Below, piece by piece: positions 9,645-17,939 of a stretch of DNA of 64,000 bases (its first letter is position 1; the number at the start of each line of letters is the position of its first letter). Made by a program: the position numbers and the translations under genes. The DNA is taken from positions 124,001-188,000 of the forward strand of contig NZ_LTAY01000026.1 of the NCBI RefSeq assembly GCF_002050515.1, written 5' to 3'. This DNA is from Clostridium thermobutyricum DSM 4928. GTDB taxonomy: Bacteria; Bacillota; Clostridia; Clostridiales; Clostridiaceae. Under the pieces are notes generated by a model that saw only the letters and a program-made list of their open reading frames with translations, did not search any database and had not been told where the DNA came from.

Positions 9645-9673
9645 TTGACTAAAAAATTTAAAAAAGGTATAAT
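9645..9673 (+). promoter_or_regulatory. Sigma-A promoter, TTGACT-N17-TATAAT
   Basis: A -35 box TTGACT (9645-9650) and a perfect -10 TATAAT (9668-9673) at the ideal 17-bp spacing lie about 40 bp before the coding sequence of the secreted protein. Transcription should start near 9680. Confidence 0.8.
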
Positions 9674-9715
9674 TTGGGGATAATTAGTAAAATATTAACA
9701 AATGCGAGACTGAAA

Positions 9716-10107
9716 ATGAGAAAAAAATTATTATAGGATTATGCTTATCAGCAAGTATTATCAGTTCTGTAACAGCGTTTGCCGTATCAGGAACTAATAA
9801 AACTATTAATACAGGAAAGGTTTCATTTTATTCATTAGATAAAGCTTCTAGTAATTCAGCTAGAGCAAGAACAGAATTTATACCATTTAATGGATATCAA
9901 CATTTAAGATCTTATGTATATATAGAATCAGTTAATTCAAATTGTACAAGATTAAATCAAACGCAAGGATATGGTTCAAGTGGAGGTACTGCTTCTAAAC
10001 CGGCAGTAGCTACTACTATTTTAACTCAAAATGGTACAAGTAAATGGGGAAGTACACATAGATCAGAAAAAACAAGTGAATATGCAGCTTTAAGATTGCA
10101 AAATTAA
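9716..10107 (+). pseudogene. Small secreted protein, frameshifted in an A tract (bacteriocin-like)
   Basis: ATG at 9716 begins MRKK but the frame closes at 9734. The frame one base over stays open from before 9724 to the TAA at 10105. Adding one A to the run of seven at 9721-9727 would restore a 130-residue protein with a textbook signal peptide (RKK, hydrophobic core, cut after TAFA) and a mature part of about 107 residues rich in Ser, Thr, Asn and Gly, with one Cys. There is a strong promoter but no good ribosome binding site. The two genes downstream look like a bacteriocin-associated membrane protein and ABC ATPase, so a lactococcin-972-like secreted peptide is plausible, but the sequence itself does not clearly match that family. 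The frameshift may be real, a phase switch or a sequencing error. Confidence 0.6.
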
Positions 10108-10114
10108 ATTATAT

Positions 10115-10140
10115 AAGGATGTCTTTTATTAGACATCCTT
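10115..10140 (+). terminator. Hairpin between secreted protein and ABC genes
   Basis: AAGGATGTCT and AGACATCCTT form a perfect 10-bp stem around TTTATT with only a short T run. It may be a partial terminator that lowers expression of the ABC genes relative to the secreted protein. Confidence 0.7.
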
Positions 10141-10158
10141 TAAATTAAGGGGAGAAGG

Positions 10159-12441
10159 ATGAGAGTATTTAAAAATATATTTAGAAATAAGCTAGATTTT
10201 TTAGTAATTATAAGTATAATAACTGTTAGTTTAATAGGAGTAAATATAATTTTTAATATATTATTTAATGGGTATGTCGAATCAAAACAAACAGAAAAGT
10301 TTAGTAATAAAAATATAGGTATAACTTTAGAATTTAGTAAAGAGATTTCAAAAAATGAAATAAATGAAATTATGAAAAAAATAGATGAAAATAATATTCC
10401 TTTTTCGTTTAGTAAGAGAACTGAATTAAAAGGAAAGTTATTTGATACGATTATAACTTTAGATAGTGTAAATAGTCCAGATTTATATGATTATAAAATA
10501 AAACAAGGAAGAGATATAACAACAGATGATATACGAAATAATAGAAAAGTAATAGTTATATCAACAAACTATAAAGAGTTTTTTTATGAAAAGGAAGGAA
10601 AATATTTTATAAGTATTGATGGAATAGAATATGAAATAATTGGTGTTACTGAAAATAATTTAGCAAATGAATGGTATAGATTAAAAGCATTTACTCCATA
10701 TAATTTTAAAAATGGATTAGATGTAATAAATACTAATATAATAAGTTTTTATACAGATAAAGACATAAAAATTCCTAAGAGCATTTCTAGTTATATAAGG
10801 GAAATTACATACAATAAATTAAATAAAGTAACGGTTAATGAGATTATAGAAACTATGACTACAGAAATAGGATATTATATAATACTAGGAATTTTAAGCA
10901 TAGTTAATTTGTGTATATTTTTCATTTTATTTATAAAGAAGAGAAAACCTATAATTAACATACTAAGAGCTGTGGGATATAATAAAAAACAAGCTGGAAA
11001 CTATATTTTAAAACAGATGTTAGTATGTGGCTTAATTTCAAGTTTTATTGCATGGGGAATTTATTATCCATTTTCAAATTATTTTAATGAAAAGTTTATG
11101 AATATAGGCTTAAATCCTTCAATTTTAATATTAATTGTAGACTTTTTATTTAGCTTGATAGTGATATTTATTATTTCAAAAATATTATTTAGATTTATAA
11201 GTAATATGGAAATTCAAGAAGGAATAAAAAAGAGAAAAAATATATTGAATAATATGTTTATAAAGTTCTTTATAATAATAGAATTATTTATGATGTTTAA
11301 TTATTCTATAGAGTTCTATAGTTTGACAAAAAATTTAAGTCAAATATTAAGAATTTCTAATAGAATAATTGACTTTGATAATACTTTGATTATGGATGGA
11401 TTTTCAATATCATTTGATTCAGAGGATTTAAAAAATTATGATATCATAAATACAATAAAGTTTTTAGAGCAAAATGGAGTAGAAGTTGTAAATTACTTAT
11501 ATTCAATAGATACATCAGAAGATGTAATGAATATGAAAAATAAAGAAAAAGAAGGGTATTCTGAAAACTTTAAACTTAGTTTTATGGATTTAGAAGATAA
11601 TATATTACCTTTAATGTATATATCAAATAGTTCTTTAGATATATTAAAAATAAAAGGAATTGAAAAGCAAAATAATAATGTACAAAGCAATGAAGTTTTA
11701 GTTTATGCAGGAGAAAGTTATAAAAATTATTTTAAAGAAGGAGATATAATAAAAGGTAATTCAGGTGAAAACTATAAAATTATTGGATTTATAGATGAAA
11801 ATCAATATATGTTTAATACAAATCAAGGGTCTAAAATAATTGATAATTTTAATAAACTAGATAGTTTTATAATTGTACCTTTTGAAATAAATGATTTAGA
11901 TAATATAAATATAGCTGGATTAGATTTAGAAAGTAAAAGATTTTATACATTAGCTAATTCATTTATAAAATTTTCAGATGAATCTGAAAAAGCTTTAATA
12001 AATGAAACTTTAAATAAAAAAGAATTAAAAGCAGATTCATTAGATATACAGTTAAAAAGAATGCAAATAACAGATTTTTCATATGTTAAGTATAAGTTAT
12101 TTAGTGCCATAATGATTTCTATAATAACATTAATAAGTTTGATTTGTTATATAATTTCTTTGATATATTCAGAAAGAAGAAATATGGGGATAAAAAGAGC
12201 TCTGGGGTATAACATTATAAATATTATAAAAATATATATATTTAAAATAATTTCAATGATTGCTATATCGAATATTCTAATTATTGTGTATAAAGTTATT
12301 AGAGAAGATGTATTTATGGATAGAAATGTTATTATACCGATTGTAGTAATAGATATATTTATTATTGTTTTAAGTTTAGTTTTAATTATTTATTATGTTA
12401 GAAGAGAAAAAATATCTGAATTGATTAAGGAGAAAGATTAA
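10159..12441 (+). CDS. Bacteriocin-associated FtsX-type membrane protein (DUF1430-like)
   Basis: A 760-residue protein with an N-terminal membrane anchor (about 13-35), an extracellular domain, an FtsX-like unit with three to four helices (about 235-345, including KPIINILRAVGYNKKQA), a second anchor near 365, a large second extracellular domain and a C-terminal FtsX unit (about 645-750, with ERRNMGIKRALGYN). This duplicated architecture and its position between a secreted peptide and an ABC ATPase match the seven-helix bacteriocin-associated/immunity proteins of the lactococcin 972 group. It would form the membrane part of an exporter or an immunity pump. AGGGGAGAAGG precedes the ATG, and the ATPase gene begins 1 bp after its stop. 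Confidence 0.75.
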   Translation: MRVFKNIFRNKLDFLVIISIITVSLIGVNIIFNILFNGYVESKQTEKFSNKNIGITLEFSKEISKNEINEIMKKIDENNIPFSFSKRTELKGKLFDTIITLDSVNSPDLYDYKIKQGRDITTDDIRNNRKVIVISTNYKEFFYEKEGKYFISIDGIEYEIIGVTENNLANEWYRLKAFTPYNFKNGLDVINTNIISFYTDKDIKIPKSISSYIREITYNKLNKVTVNEIIETMTTEIGYYIILGILSIVNLCIFFILFIKKRKPIINILRAVGYNKKQAGNYILKQMLVCGLISSFIAWGIYYPFSNYFNEKFMNIGLNPSILILIVDFLFSLIVIFIISKILFRFISNMEIQEGIKKRKNILNNMFIKFFIIIELFMMFNYSIEFYSLTKNLSQILRISNRIIDFDNTLIMDGFSISFDSEDLKNYDIINTIKFLEQNGVEVVNYLYSIDTSEDVMNMKNKEKEGYSENFKLSFMDLEDNILPLMYISNSSLDILKIKGIEKQNNNVQSNEVLVYAGESYKNYFKEGDIIKGNSGENYKIIGFIDENQYMFNTNQGSKIIDNFNKLDSFIIVPFEINDLDNINIAGLDLESKRFYTLANSFIKFSDESEKALINETLNKKELKADSLDIQLKRMQITDFSYVKYKLFSAIMISIITLISLICYIISLIYSERRNMGIKRALGYNIINIIKIYIFKIISMIAISNILIIVYKVIREDVFMDRNVIIPIVVIDIFIIVLSLVLIIYYVRREKISELIKEKD

Positions 12442-12442
12442 A

Positions 12443-13108
12443 ATGGAATTAATGAGGTTAAAAGATATAGGAAAAATATATAAAACTAAATATAATGAAA
12501 CTGTAGCTTTACATGATGTGGATTTGATAGTCAATAAAAAGGATTTAATAGCAATAACAGGTCCATCAGGATGTGGGAAAAGTACACTTATGAATATTTT
12601 AGGACTTATAGATAAACAAACTAAAGGAGAATATATTTTAAAAGGGAAGAATACATCGAATTTAGGAGATAAGGAAAGCTCTATATTAAGAAATAAAGAG
12701 ATTGGATTTATTTATCAACATTTTGCATTAATAAATGAATTAAATTTATTAGAAAATGTAATTATTCCACTTAATATAAGAAAAATGAGTGATAAAGATA
12801 AAAAAGAAAACGGAAAAAAATATTTAAAGAAAGTTGGATTAGAAGGATTAGAAAGAAAATATCCTTATGAATTGTCAGGTGGACAACAGCAAAGAGTTGC
12901 AATTGCAAGAGCATTGGCACAAGAAACAGACATAATTTTGGCTGATGAACCAACAGGAAATTTAGATGAAAAAAATAGTGAAGAAATATTGAAACTTTTA
13001 ATAGAGTTAAATAATGATGGAAAGACAGTAGTAGTAATAACTCATGATAATAATATAGCAAAGCATTGTAAAAAAATTATAAAGATGAAAGATGGAAAGA
13101 TAATTTAA
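12443..13108 (+). CDS. ABC transporter ATP-binding protein (bacteriocin/MacB type)
   Basis: A 221-residue ATPase with Walker A GPSGCGKST, Q-loop IYQHFALINELNLLENV, signature LSGGQQQ, Walker B IILADEP and H-loop ITHD. The FALI segment after the Q-loop is seen in ATPases of the lactococcin 972 exporter group and in MacB relatives. It is coupled to the preceding permease by a 1-bp gap and would energise it. A terminator follows directly. Confidence 0.9.
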   Translation: MELMRLKDIGKIYKTKYNETVALHDVDLIVNKKDLIAITGPSGCGKSTLMNILGLIDKQTKGEYILKGKNTSNLGDKESSILRNKEIGFIYQHFALINELNLLENVIIPLNIRKMSDKDKKENGKKYLKKVGLEGLERKYPYELSGGQQQRVAIARALAQETDIILADEPTGNLDEKNSEEILKLLIELNNDGKTVVVITHDNNIAKHCKKIIKMKDGKII

Positions 13109-13121
13109 TAGAAAAACTAGG

Positions 13122-13160
13122 AAAAACAGTTTAGAAAGGTCAGCTTTTTAAATTGTTTTT
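13122..13160 (+). terminator. Terminator of the bacteriocin-like ABC operon
   Basis: AAAAACAGTTTAGAAA pairs with TTTTTAAATTGTTTTT through G-T wobbles around GGTCAGC. Confidence 0.7.
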
Positions 13161-13164
13161 TATT

Positions 13165-13254
13165 TTTATATTAAAATTTATTTAATACTAGAATTTTTTA
13201 TCCTTTAATAAAGAAAACATTTTAATTTCTGTTTCAGAATAGGGAATATTAAAA
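13165..13254 (+). repeat. Right copy of the ~85-bp direct repeat
   Basis: Aligns with 9422-9510 (about 80% identical with one small indel). It lies just past the terminator of the ABC operon and before the next gene, so the two copies bracket the whole cassette. Confidence 0.65.
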
Positions 13255-13344
13255 TAATGGTAGCCAATTTCTTTACCAATGAACAAAAAAAATATCTGTT
13301 TGTTATAATGGTTTAAACAATTGAACGGAAGGTAGGAAATATTC

Positions 13345-14118
13345 ATGAAAGAACATATTATTCAAGTAGATAAAAATCTTTGTATTGGTTGTGGGCTTTG
13401 TAAAAATGATTGCCCAGCAAATAATATTTTTATTAAAGATAAAAAGGCAGTAATTAAAAATCAGGAATGTATTAAGTGTGGACATTGTGAAGCGATTTGC
13501 CCTAAAGCTGCAATTACTTTAACTGGTTTTAATGAAGAAACAATGGAGATTACAGAGAAAACTAATTTAAATCCAAATGAATTATTAATGGCACTTAAAA
13601 CAAGAAGGTCTATTCGTCAATTTAAAGATACTGAAGTTTCTTCTGAAATTATAAAGGAAATTATTGAGGCAGGACGATTAACTCCAAGTGCTAAAAATGC
13701 TCAAGATGTATCATATATTGTTTTAGGGAAAGATAAAGGAAAGTATGAAAAAGTTGCAGTAAAGTTTTTTAAAAAGGTTCAGAGCTTTGCAAAACTTTGG
13801 ATGAAGGCAGCTAGAGAAGTTACAATTGATGATGATTTCTTTTTTAAGAAAGCACCTATTGCAATTATGGTAGTATCTAAAGATAAGATTAATGGTTCTC
13901 TTGCAGCAAGTAATATGGCTTTAATGGCAGAATCTCATGGTTTAGGAGTATTTTATAGTGGATTTTTTACAGTGGTAGCGAATCATTCGAAAAAATTAAG
14001 AAAACTATTAGACTTAAAACATAGTGATAAAATAGTAACTACTTTAGTAATTGGTTATCCAAATGTAAAATATAGAAGAACAGCTAAAAAAGAAGATGCT
14101 GTAATTAGGTATTTATAA
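13345..14118 (+). CDS. Ferredoxin-nitroreductase fusion protein
   Basis: A 257-residue protein. The N-terminal 60 residues hold two [4Fe-4S] motifs (Cys13/16/19/23 and Cys42/45/48/52). A flavin-dependent nitroreductase domain starts near residue 85 with TRRSIRQFKD and has the FMN-site segments TPSAKNAQDV and AESHGLGVFYSGF. Such fusions take electrons from ferredoxin-like centres to FMN and reduce nitro compounds, quinones or unknown substrates in anaerobes. An ArsR-type regulator follows 15 bp later and probably controls the pair. The site before the ATG is modest (GGAAGGTAGG). Confidence 0.9.
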   Translation: MKEHIIQVDKNLCIGCGLCKNDCPANNIFIKDKKAVIKNQECIKCGHCEAICPKAAITLTGFNEETMEITEKTNLNPNELLMALKTRRSIRQFKDTEVSSEIIKEIIEAGRLTPSAKNAQDVSYIVLGKDKGKYEKVAVKFFKKVQSFAKLWMKAAREVTIDDDFFFKKAPIAIMVVSKDKINGSLAASNMALMAESHGLGVFYSGFFTVVANHSKKLRKLLDLKHSDKIVTTLVIGYPNVKYRRTAKKEDAVIRYL

Positions 14119-14133
14119 TATTAGGAGAAAAAT

Positions 14134-14499
14134 ATGGATAAGGAATGTAACGAGCGTTTAGAGGAAATAACATCAAAATTTAAGAAGTGCGGAGAAGCTA
14201 TTTCTGCCATAGGAGATGAAACAAGACAATTAATTTTACTTACTCTTTTAGAAAGTGATTTTAATGGTGTAAGAGTAGGAGAAATTTCAAAGAAAACTCA
14301 TCTTTCTAGACCAGCTGTTTCTCATCATTTACAAATATTAAAAAGAGTAGGAATAATAAATTTAAGAAGGGAAGGAACAAAAAATTATTATTACCTTGAT
14401 TCAAATGAATCACAATGGAAAGATATAAAAGATTTGATAAATCTTATATTTGAGGGGATACAACATATTAGTGAAGATGATAAAAGGAAAGAGGAATAA
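14134..14499 (+). CDS. ArsR-family winged-helix regulator
   Basis: A 121-residue repressor-type protein. The winged helix-turn-helix spans about 25-100, with GDETRQLILLTLLE, the recognition region SRPAVSHHLQILKRVGII and the wing RREGTKNYYYL. There is no CxC metal site of the ArsR/SmtB kind, so it more likely senses a redox or organic signal. It lies 15 bp downstream of the ferredoxin-nitroreductase gene with its own AGGAG, which implies co-transcription and feedback control. Confidence 0.88.
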   Translation: MDKECNERLEEITSKFKKCGEAISAIGDETRQLILLTLLESDFNGVRVGEISKKTHLSRPAVSHHLQILKRVGIINLRREGTKNYYYLDSNESQWKDIKDLINLIFEGIQHISEDDKRKEE

Positions 14500-14633
14500 G
14501 ATTATATAATTTTATAATAATTTTTTAAATCATACTATATCACTCATATATAAATTAAAAATGAATTATAATATAGATAGATTTATATTTATGAATTTTA
14601 TATATAATAAATATAGGGGAAGGTGATTTAATT

Positions 14634-15320
14634 ATGGAAGAAAAATTATATAAACCAAAAGAAATAAGTGATATGGTTGGAGTAACTGTTAGGACTTTAC
14701 AATATTATGATAAGATTGATTTATTAAAACCAAGATATAAAAATGAAAATGGATATAGATTTTATACTGAAGAAGATTTAATGGAGCTTCAAAAAATAAT
14801 TTCATTAAAGTTTTTAGGATTTTCAATAGAAGATATTAAAAAACTTTTAGTATCAGAAACTTCTGAAAAGATAACGCTTATAAAGGAAAAGAAAAAACTT
14901 TTAGAGCATCAAATAAGGAATTTAACTTTAATTAATAAGTCTTTAGAAGTTTTAGATAAAAATATTGAGCATGAAAATGAAATTGATTGGTGCGAGATTG
15001 CTAACAATGTAAAGAATATGAGAATTAAAAGGCATAAAGAGGTTTATGGTAAAAATATAAAGGATAAAGAAAATCAAAATATGCTTCATGGTGAGCTTAT
15101 GGAGATTTTAATAGAAATTCTTAAAAACAAAGGTGATAAGGAAAAAGAAAATGTTCTTAAATTAAAAGAGCATATGGATAAGATGGTAAAAGGAAATAAT
15201 GGAATAAATCTTATAATTGAAAACTTACAAGAAATAAGTGATATTCCAGGAAAAATGCGTGGAATAAGTGCAAAAGATGCCTTAACTTTAATTGATAAGA
15301 TAAAAAGTCATATAAATTAA
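14634..15320 (+). CDS. MerR-family transcriptional regulator
   Basis: A 228-residue activator-type regulator. The N-terminal MerR helix-turn-helix (YKPKEISDMVGVTVRTLQYYDKIDLLKP) and wing (NGYRFYTEEDL) occupy residues 5-50. A coiled-coil dimerisation helix follows around 80-120, then a ~110-residue helical effector domain of TipAS-like size with no obvious metal cysteines. Such proteins bind drugs or peptides and twist promoters with 19-bp spacers. The target is not evident; no reductase or pump gene is divergently arranged. GGGGAAGG precedes the ATG. Confidence 0.85.
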   Translation: MEEKLYKPKEISDMVGVTVRTLQYYDKIDLLKPRYKNENGYRFYTEEDLMELQKIISLKFLGFSIEDIKKLLVSETSEKITLIKEKKKLLEHQIRNLTLINKSLEVLDKNIEHENEIDWCEIANNVKNMRIKRHKEVYGKNIKDKENQNMLHGELMEILIEILKNKGDKEKENVLKLKEHMDKMVKGNNGINLIIENLQEISDIPGKMRGISAKDALTLIDKIKSHIN

Positions 15321-15507
15321 CAGATATATTTATTAATAAAATGGATAGATTAATTATGAGAAATTTTCTTTAAAGAGATAATTTTTTAGATTTATTAAAG
15401 AATAAATTAAATGATTTTCTATAAGCTTCATAGAAATACATAAGTTAGTAATAATAAGTAAAAGGTTGTATAATAAATACATAAAAACTAAAAAGGAGAT
15501 GGAAGTC

Positions 15508-16734
15508 TTGAAGAGAGTTGAAGAAAGATTTTTAGAATATATAAAAGTAGATACAAAGTCAGATGAAGAAACTGGAGTTACTCCAAGTACAAAAGGTCAA
15601 TTAGTTTTAGGTGATATTTTAGTTAAAGAATTAAAAGAAATTGGTCTTGTAGATGTTGAAAAAGATGAAAATGGATATATTTACGGAACTTTAAAAGGAA
15701 ATACTACTGAAGAGGTTCCAACTATAGGATTTATTTCTCACATGGATACAGCTCCAGATATGAGCGGAGAATGTACAAATCCTCAAATAGTTAAAAATTA
15801 TGATGGTGGAGTTATAGAAATAAATAAAGAACTTGGAATTTATTTAGATCCAAAACAATCACCAGAAATGAAAAAATATGTAGGTAAAACTTTAATTACT
15901 ACAGATGGAACAACTCTTTTAGGAGCTGATGATAAAGCAGGAATTTCAGAGATTATGACTGCTATGGAATACCTAGTTAATCATCCAGAAATTAAGCATG
16001 GAGATATAAAGGTTGGATTTACTCCTGATGAAGAAATTGGTCAAGGAGCAGACCACTTTAATGTAGAAAGATTTAATGCAGATTTTGCATACACTGTTGA
16101 TGGTGGTGGACTTGGAGAATTAGAATATGAAAACTTTAATGCTGCTGGTGCTAAAGTTACTATAAAAGGTAAAAATGTTCACCCAGGATATGCAAAAGAT
16201 AAAATGTTAAATTCTCAAATGGTTGCTTATGAATTCCTTTCAATGCTTCCACTTGAAGAAGTTCCTGAAAAAACTGAAAACTACGAAGGATTCTCACATT
16301 TAATTTCTATAAATGGAACTGTTGAAATGACTAATATGGCATTTATAATAAGAGATTTCTTTGAAGATAGTTATGAAAAAAGAAAAGAAGATTTTAGAAA
16401 AGCTGAAAAAGCTTTAAATGAAAAGTATGGCGAAGGAACAGTTACAGCTGAAATTACAGACCAATACAGAAATATGAAAGAAAAAGTTGAGCCAGTATTC
16501 CACATTATTGAAACAGCTAAAAAAGCTATGGAAATGGCAGATATAACTCCAGATGTAAGACCAATAAGAGGAGGAACTGATGGAGCAAGACTTTCATTTA
16601 TGGGATTACCTTGTCCTAACCTTTTCACTGGAGGAGAAAACTTCCACGGAAGATATGAATATGTAGCAATTGAATCAATGGAAAAAGCTGTTGAAACTGT
16701 TGTTAATATAGTTAAATTATACGGAAATAATTAG
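15508..16734 (+). CDS. pepT: Peptidase T (tripeptide aminopeptidase)
   Basis: A cytoplasmic zinc aminopeptidase (M20B) that releases the N-terminal residue of tripeptides. From the TTG at 15508 the protein is 408 residues, the length of E. coli PepT, and begins with the family-like start MKRVEERFLEYIKVDTKSDE. AAAGGAG lies 9 nt upstream and overlaps the in-frame ATG at 15499, which argues against the longer start. Metal and catalytic residues are His78 and Asp80 (SHMD), Asp141, Glu175/Glu176 (TPDEEIGQGA), Asp198 (TVDGG) and His380 (GGENFHGRYEYV). It stands alone and ends at a terminator. Confidence 0.95.
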   Translation: MKRVEERFLEYIKVDTKSDEETGVTPSTKGQLVLGDILVKELKEIGLVDVEKDENGYIYGTLKGNTTEEVPTIGFISHMDTAPDMSGECTNPQIVKNYDGGVIEINKELGIYLDPKQSPEMKKYVGKTLITTDGTTLLGADDKAGISEIMTAMEYLVNHPEIKHGDIKVGFTPDEEIGQGADHFNVERFNADFAYTVDGGGLGELEYENFNAAGAKVTIKGKNVHPGYAKDKMLNSQMVAYEFLSMLPLEEVPEKTENYEGFSHLISINGTVEMTNMAFIIRDFFEDSYEKRKEDFRKAEKALNEKYGEGTVTAEITDQYRNMKEKVEPVFHIIETAKKAMEMADITPDVRPIRGGTDGARLSFMGLPCPNLFTGGENFHGRYEYVAIESMEKAVETVVNIVKLYGNN

Positions 16735-16768
16735 AATTCAAAATTAATAAATATTATGATTTATTATT

Positions 16769-16797
16769 AAAGTGGGCAATGATTTGTCCACTTTTTT
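16769..16797 (+). terminator. Terminator after pepT (GTGGACAA family)
   Basis: AAAGTGGGCAA pairs with TTGTCCACTTT (one G-T pair) over TGAT, followed by T residues. It belongs to the recurrent hairpin family first seen at 4193. Confidence 0.8.
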
Positions 16798-16862
16798 AAG
16801 TTATATTATCAATAATAGTTTAAAAGATAGCCCAAAAATTAAATGATTAGTTTTAAAATAAT

Positions 16863-16893
16863 AAAGGAACATCAAAGTTTGATGTTCCTTTTT
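16863..16893. terminator. Bidirectional terminator between pepT and the acetyltransferase gene
   Basis: AAAGGAACATC and GATGTTCCTTT are perfect complements, flanked by A and T residues. It separates two convergent genes. Confidence 0.8.
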
Positions 16894-16953
16894 AATTACA
16901 TAACAATATAATGATTTTTTAGTAAAAAATTAATCTACTATATAAAGTATAAA

Positions 16954-17550
16954 TTAAATATTATTTTCTATAAAATTAACTTCGGAATTATCCCAGTATT
17001 TTTTATAAACTCTATCAACTTGTCCATCAAAATTTAATTGATACATTCTAAATGTTACTAGGATATCTTTAGGTTGCCATTGTTCTTCATAAGAGTATTT
17101 ATAGCTCATTCCTAATTGTTTCATAACAGCTCCACTACGAGGATTTTTTACATCATGTGTAGCTGTAACATATAAAAAGCCATCTTTTTTTACTTGCTCT
17201 AAAACTGCTTTACTTGCTTCTGTTACAATTCCTTTATGCCAAAAATCTTTTCTTAATCCATATCCTAAATCATGATTATCATCTATGCTTACATTAACAT
17301 AACCAATAGGTTTGTTATCTGTTTTTAAACAAATAGCATATCTATATCCTTTATCAAGTTCATATGCTTTAGTATATCTTTCATAAAAAAAGTTTTCAGC
17401 TTCTTTTAATGATTTTAAAGGAAACCATGGAAGATAAGTATTTACTTCCTCGTCCTTATAGATTTCAAATAAAGCTTCTATATCATCTTTAGTAAACTTT
17501 CTTAATATTAATCTTTCTGTTTCTAATGTTGGTGTATTTTTATTATCCAT
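16954..17550 (-). CDS. GNAT-family N-acetyltransferase (RimJ/RimL-like)
   Basis: A 198-residue acetyl-CoA-dependent acetyltransferase. It opens with LETERLILRKFTKDDIEALFEIYKDEEVNTYLPW, the usual start of the RimJ/RimL/YdaF group. Motif A is represented by DLGYGLRKDFWHKGIVTEASKAVLEQ, and ATHDVKNPRSGAVMKQLGM marks motif B. The acceptor could be a protein N-terminus or a small molecule. The ATG follows a GAGG site. It is convergent with pepT and monocistronic. Confidence 0.88.
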   Translation of the reverse strand: MDNKNTPTLETERLILRKFTKDDIEALFEIYKDEEVNTYLPWFPLKSLKEAENFFYERYTKAYELDKGYRYAICLKTDNKPIGYVNVSIDDNHDLGYGLRKDFWHKGIVTEASKAVLEQVKKDGFLYVTATHDVKNPRSGAVMKQLGMSYKYSYEEQWQPKDILVTFRMYQLNFDGQVDRVYKKYWDNSEVNFIENNI

Positions 17551-17939
17551 ATTTTTATCCTCTCAAAATCCTGTTTATAAGCTAATTAAATAATAGCTAA
17601 CTTGTATAAAAATTAAAAATTTTCTTATTTAAGATTATATTAACATGACTTTGTATTTAGTTACAAACGATTCAGTAATAACTAAGATAATGGATAGAAA
17701 ATTATATTAAACATTAATATGAATAGGAAAGGAAAATATTAATATGAGTAGAAAAGAAAGAGAAAAATAATTTACACATTATAAAGTGGGATTTAAGAAA
17801 TAAAAATAAAATTATCATGAAATAAAAGGAAAATATAATAAAAGTAACATCATAATTAACATTTATTTAATAAGAATCTATTATAAATTACTGTTATTTA
17901 ATAAAAATATATTTATAATTTATTTTGGGAGGAGATATG
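17551..17939. other. Divergent intergenic region
   Basis: This 389-bp gap lies between divergent genes. It has an imperfect dyad TTAGTTAC...GTAATAACTAAG at 17659-17688 and a degenerate 25-bp tandem (units starting at 17713 and 17738, ATTAATATGARTAGRAAAG). Nothing codes. Promoters for both neighbours must be here, but I cannot place them securely. Confidence 0.5.

Noticed and set aside
12771..13061. Long reverse-strand open frame inside the ABC ATPase gene.
   Set aside because: It is the complement of a clear ATPase with all motifs, and its own product is low-complexity Leu/Phe/His-rich sequence without a ribosome binding site.
17713..17760. 25-bp tandem repeat in the divergent region before the SulP gene.
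   Set aside because: Only two degenerate, AT-rich units; not enough to call an iteron or operator.
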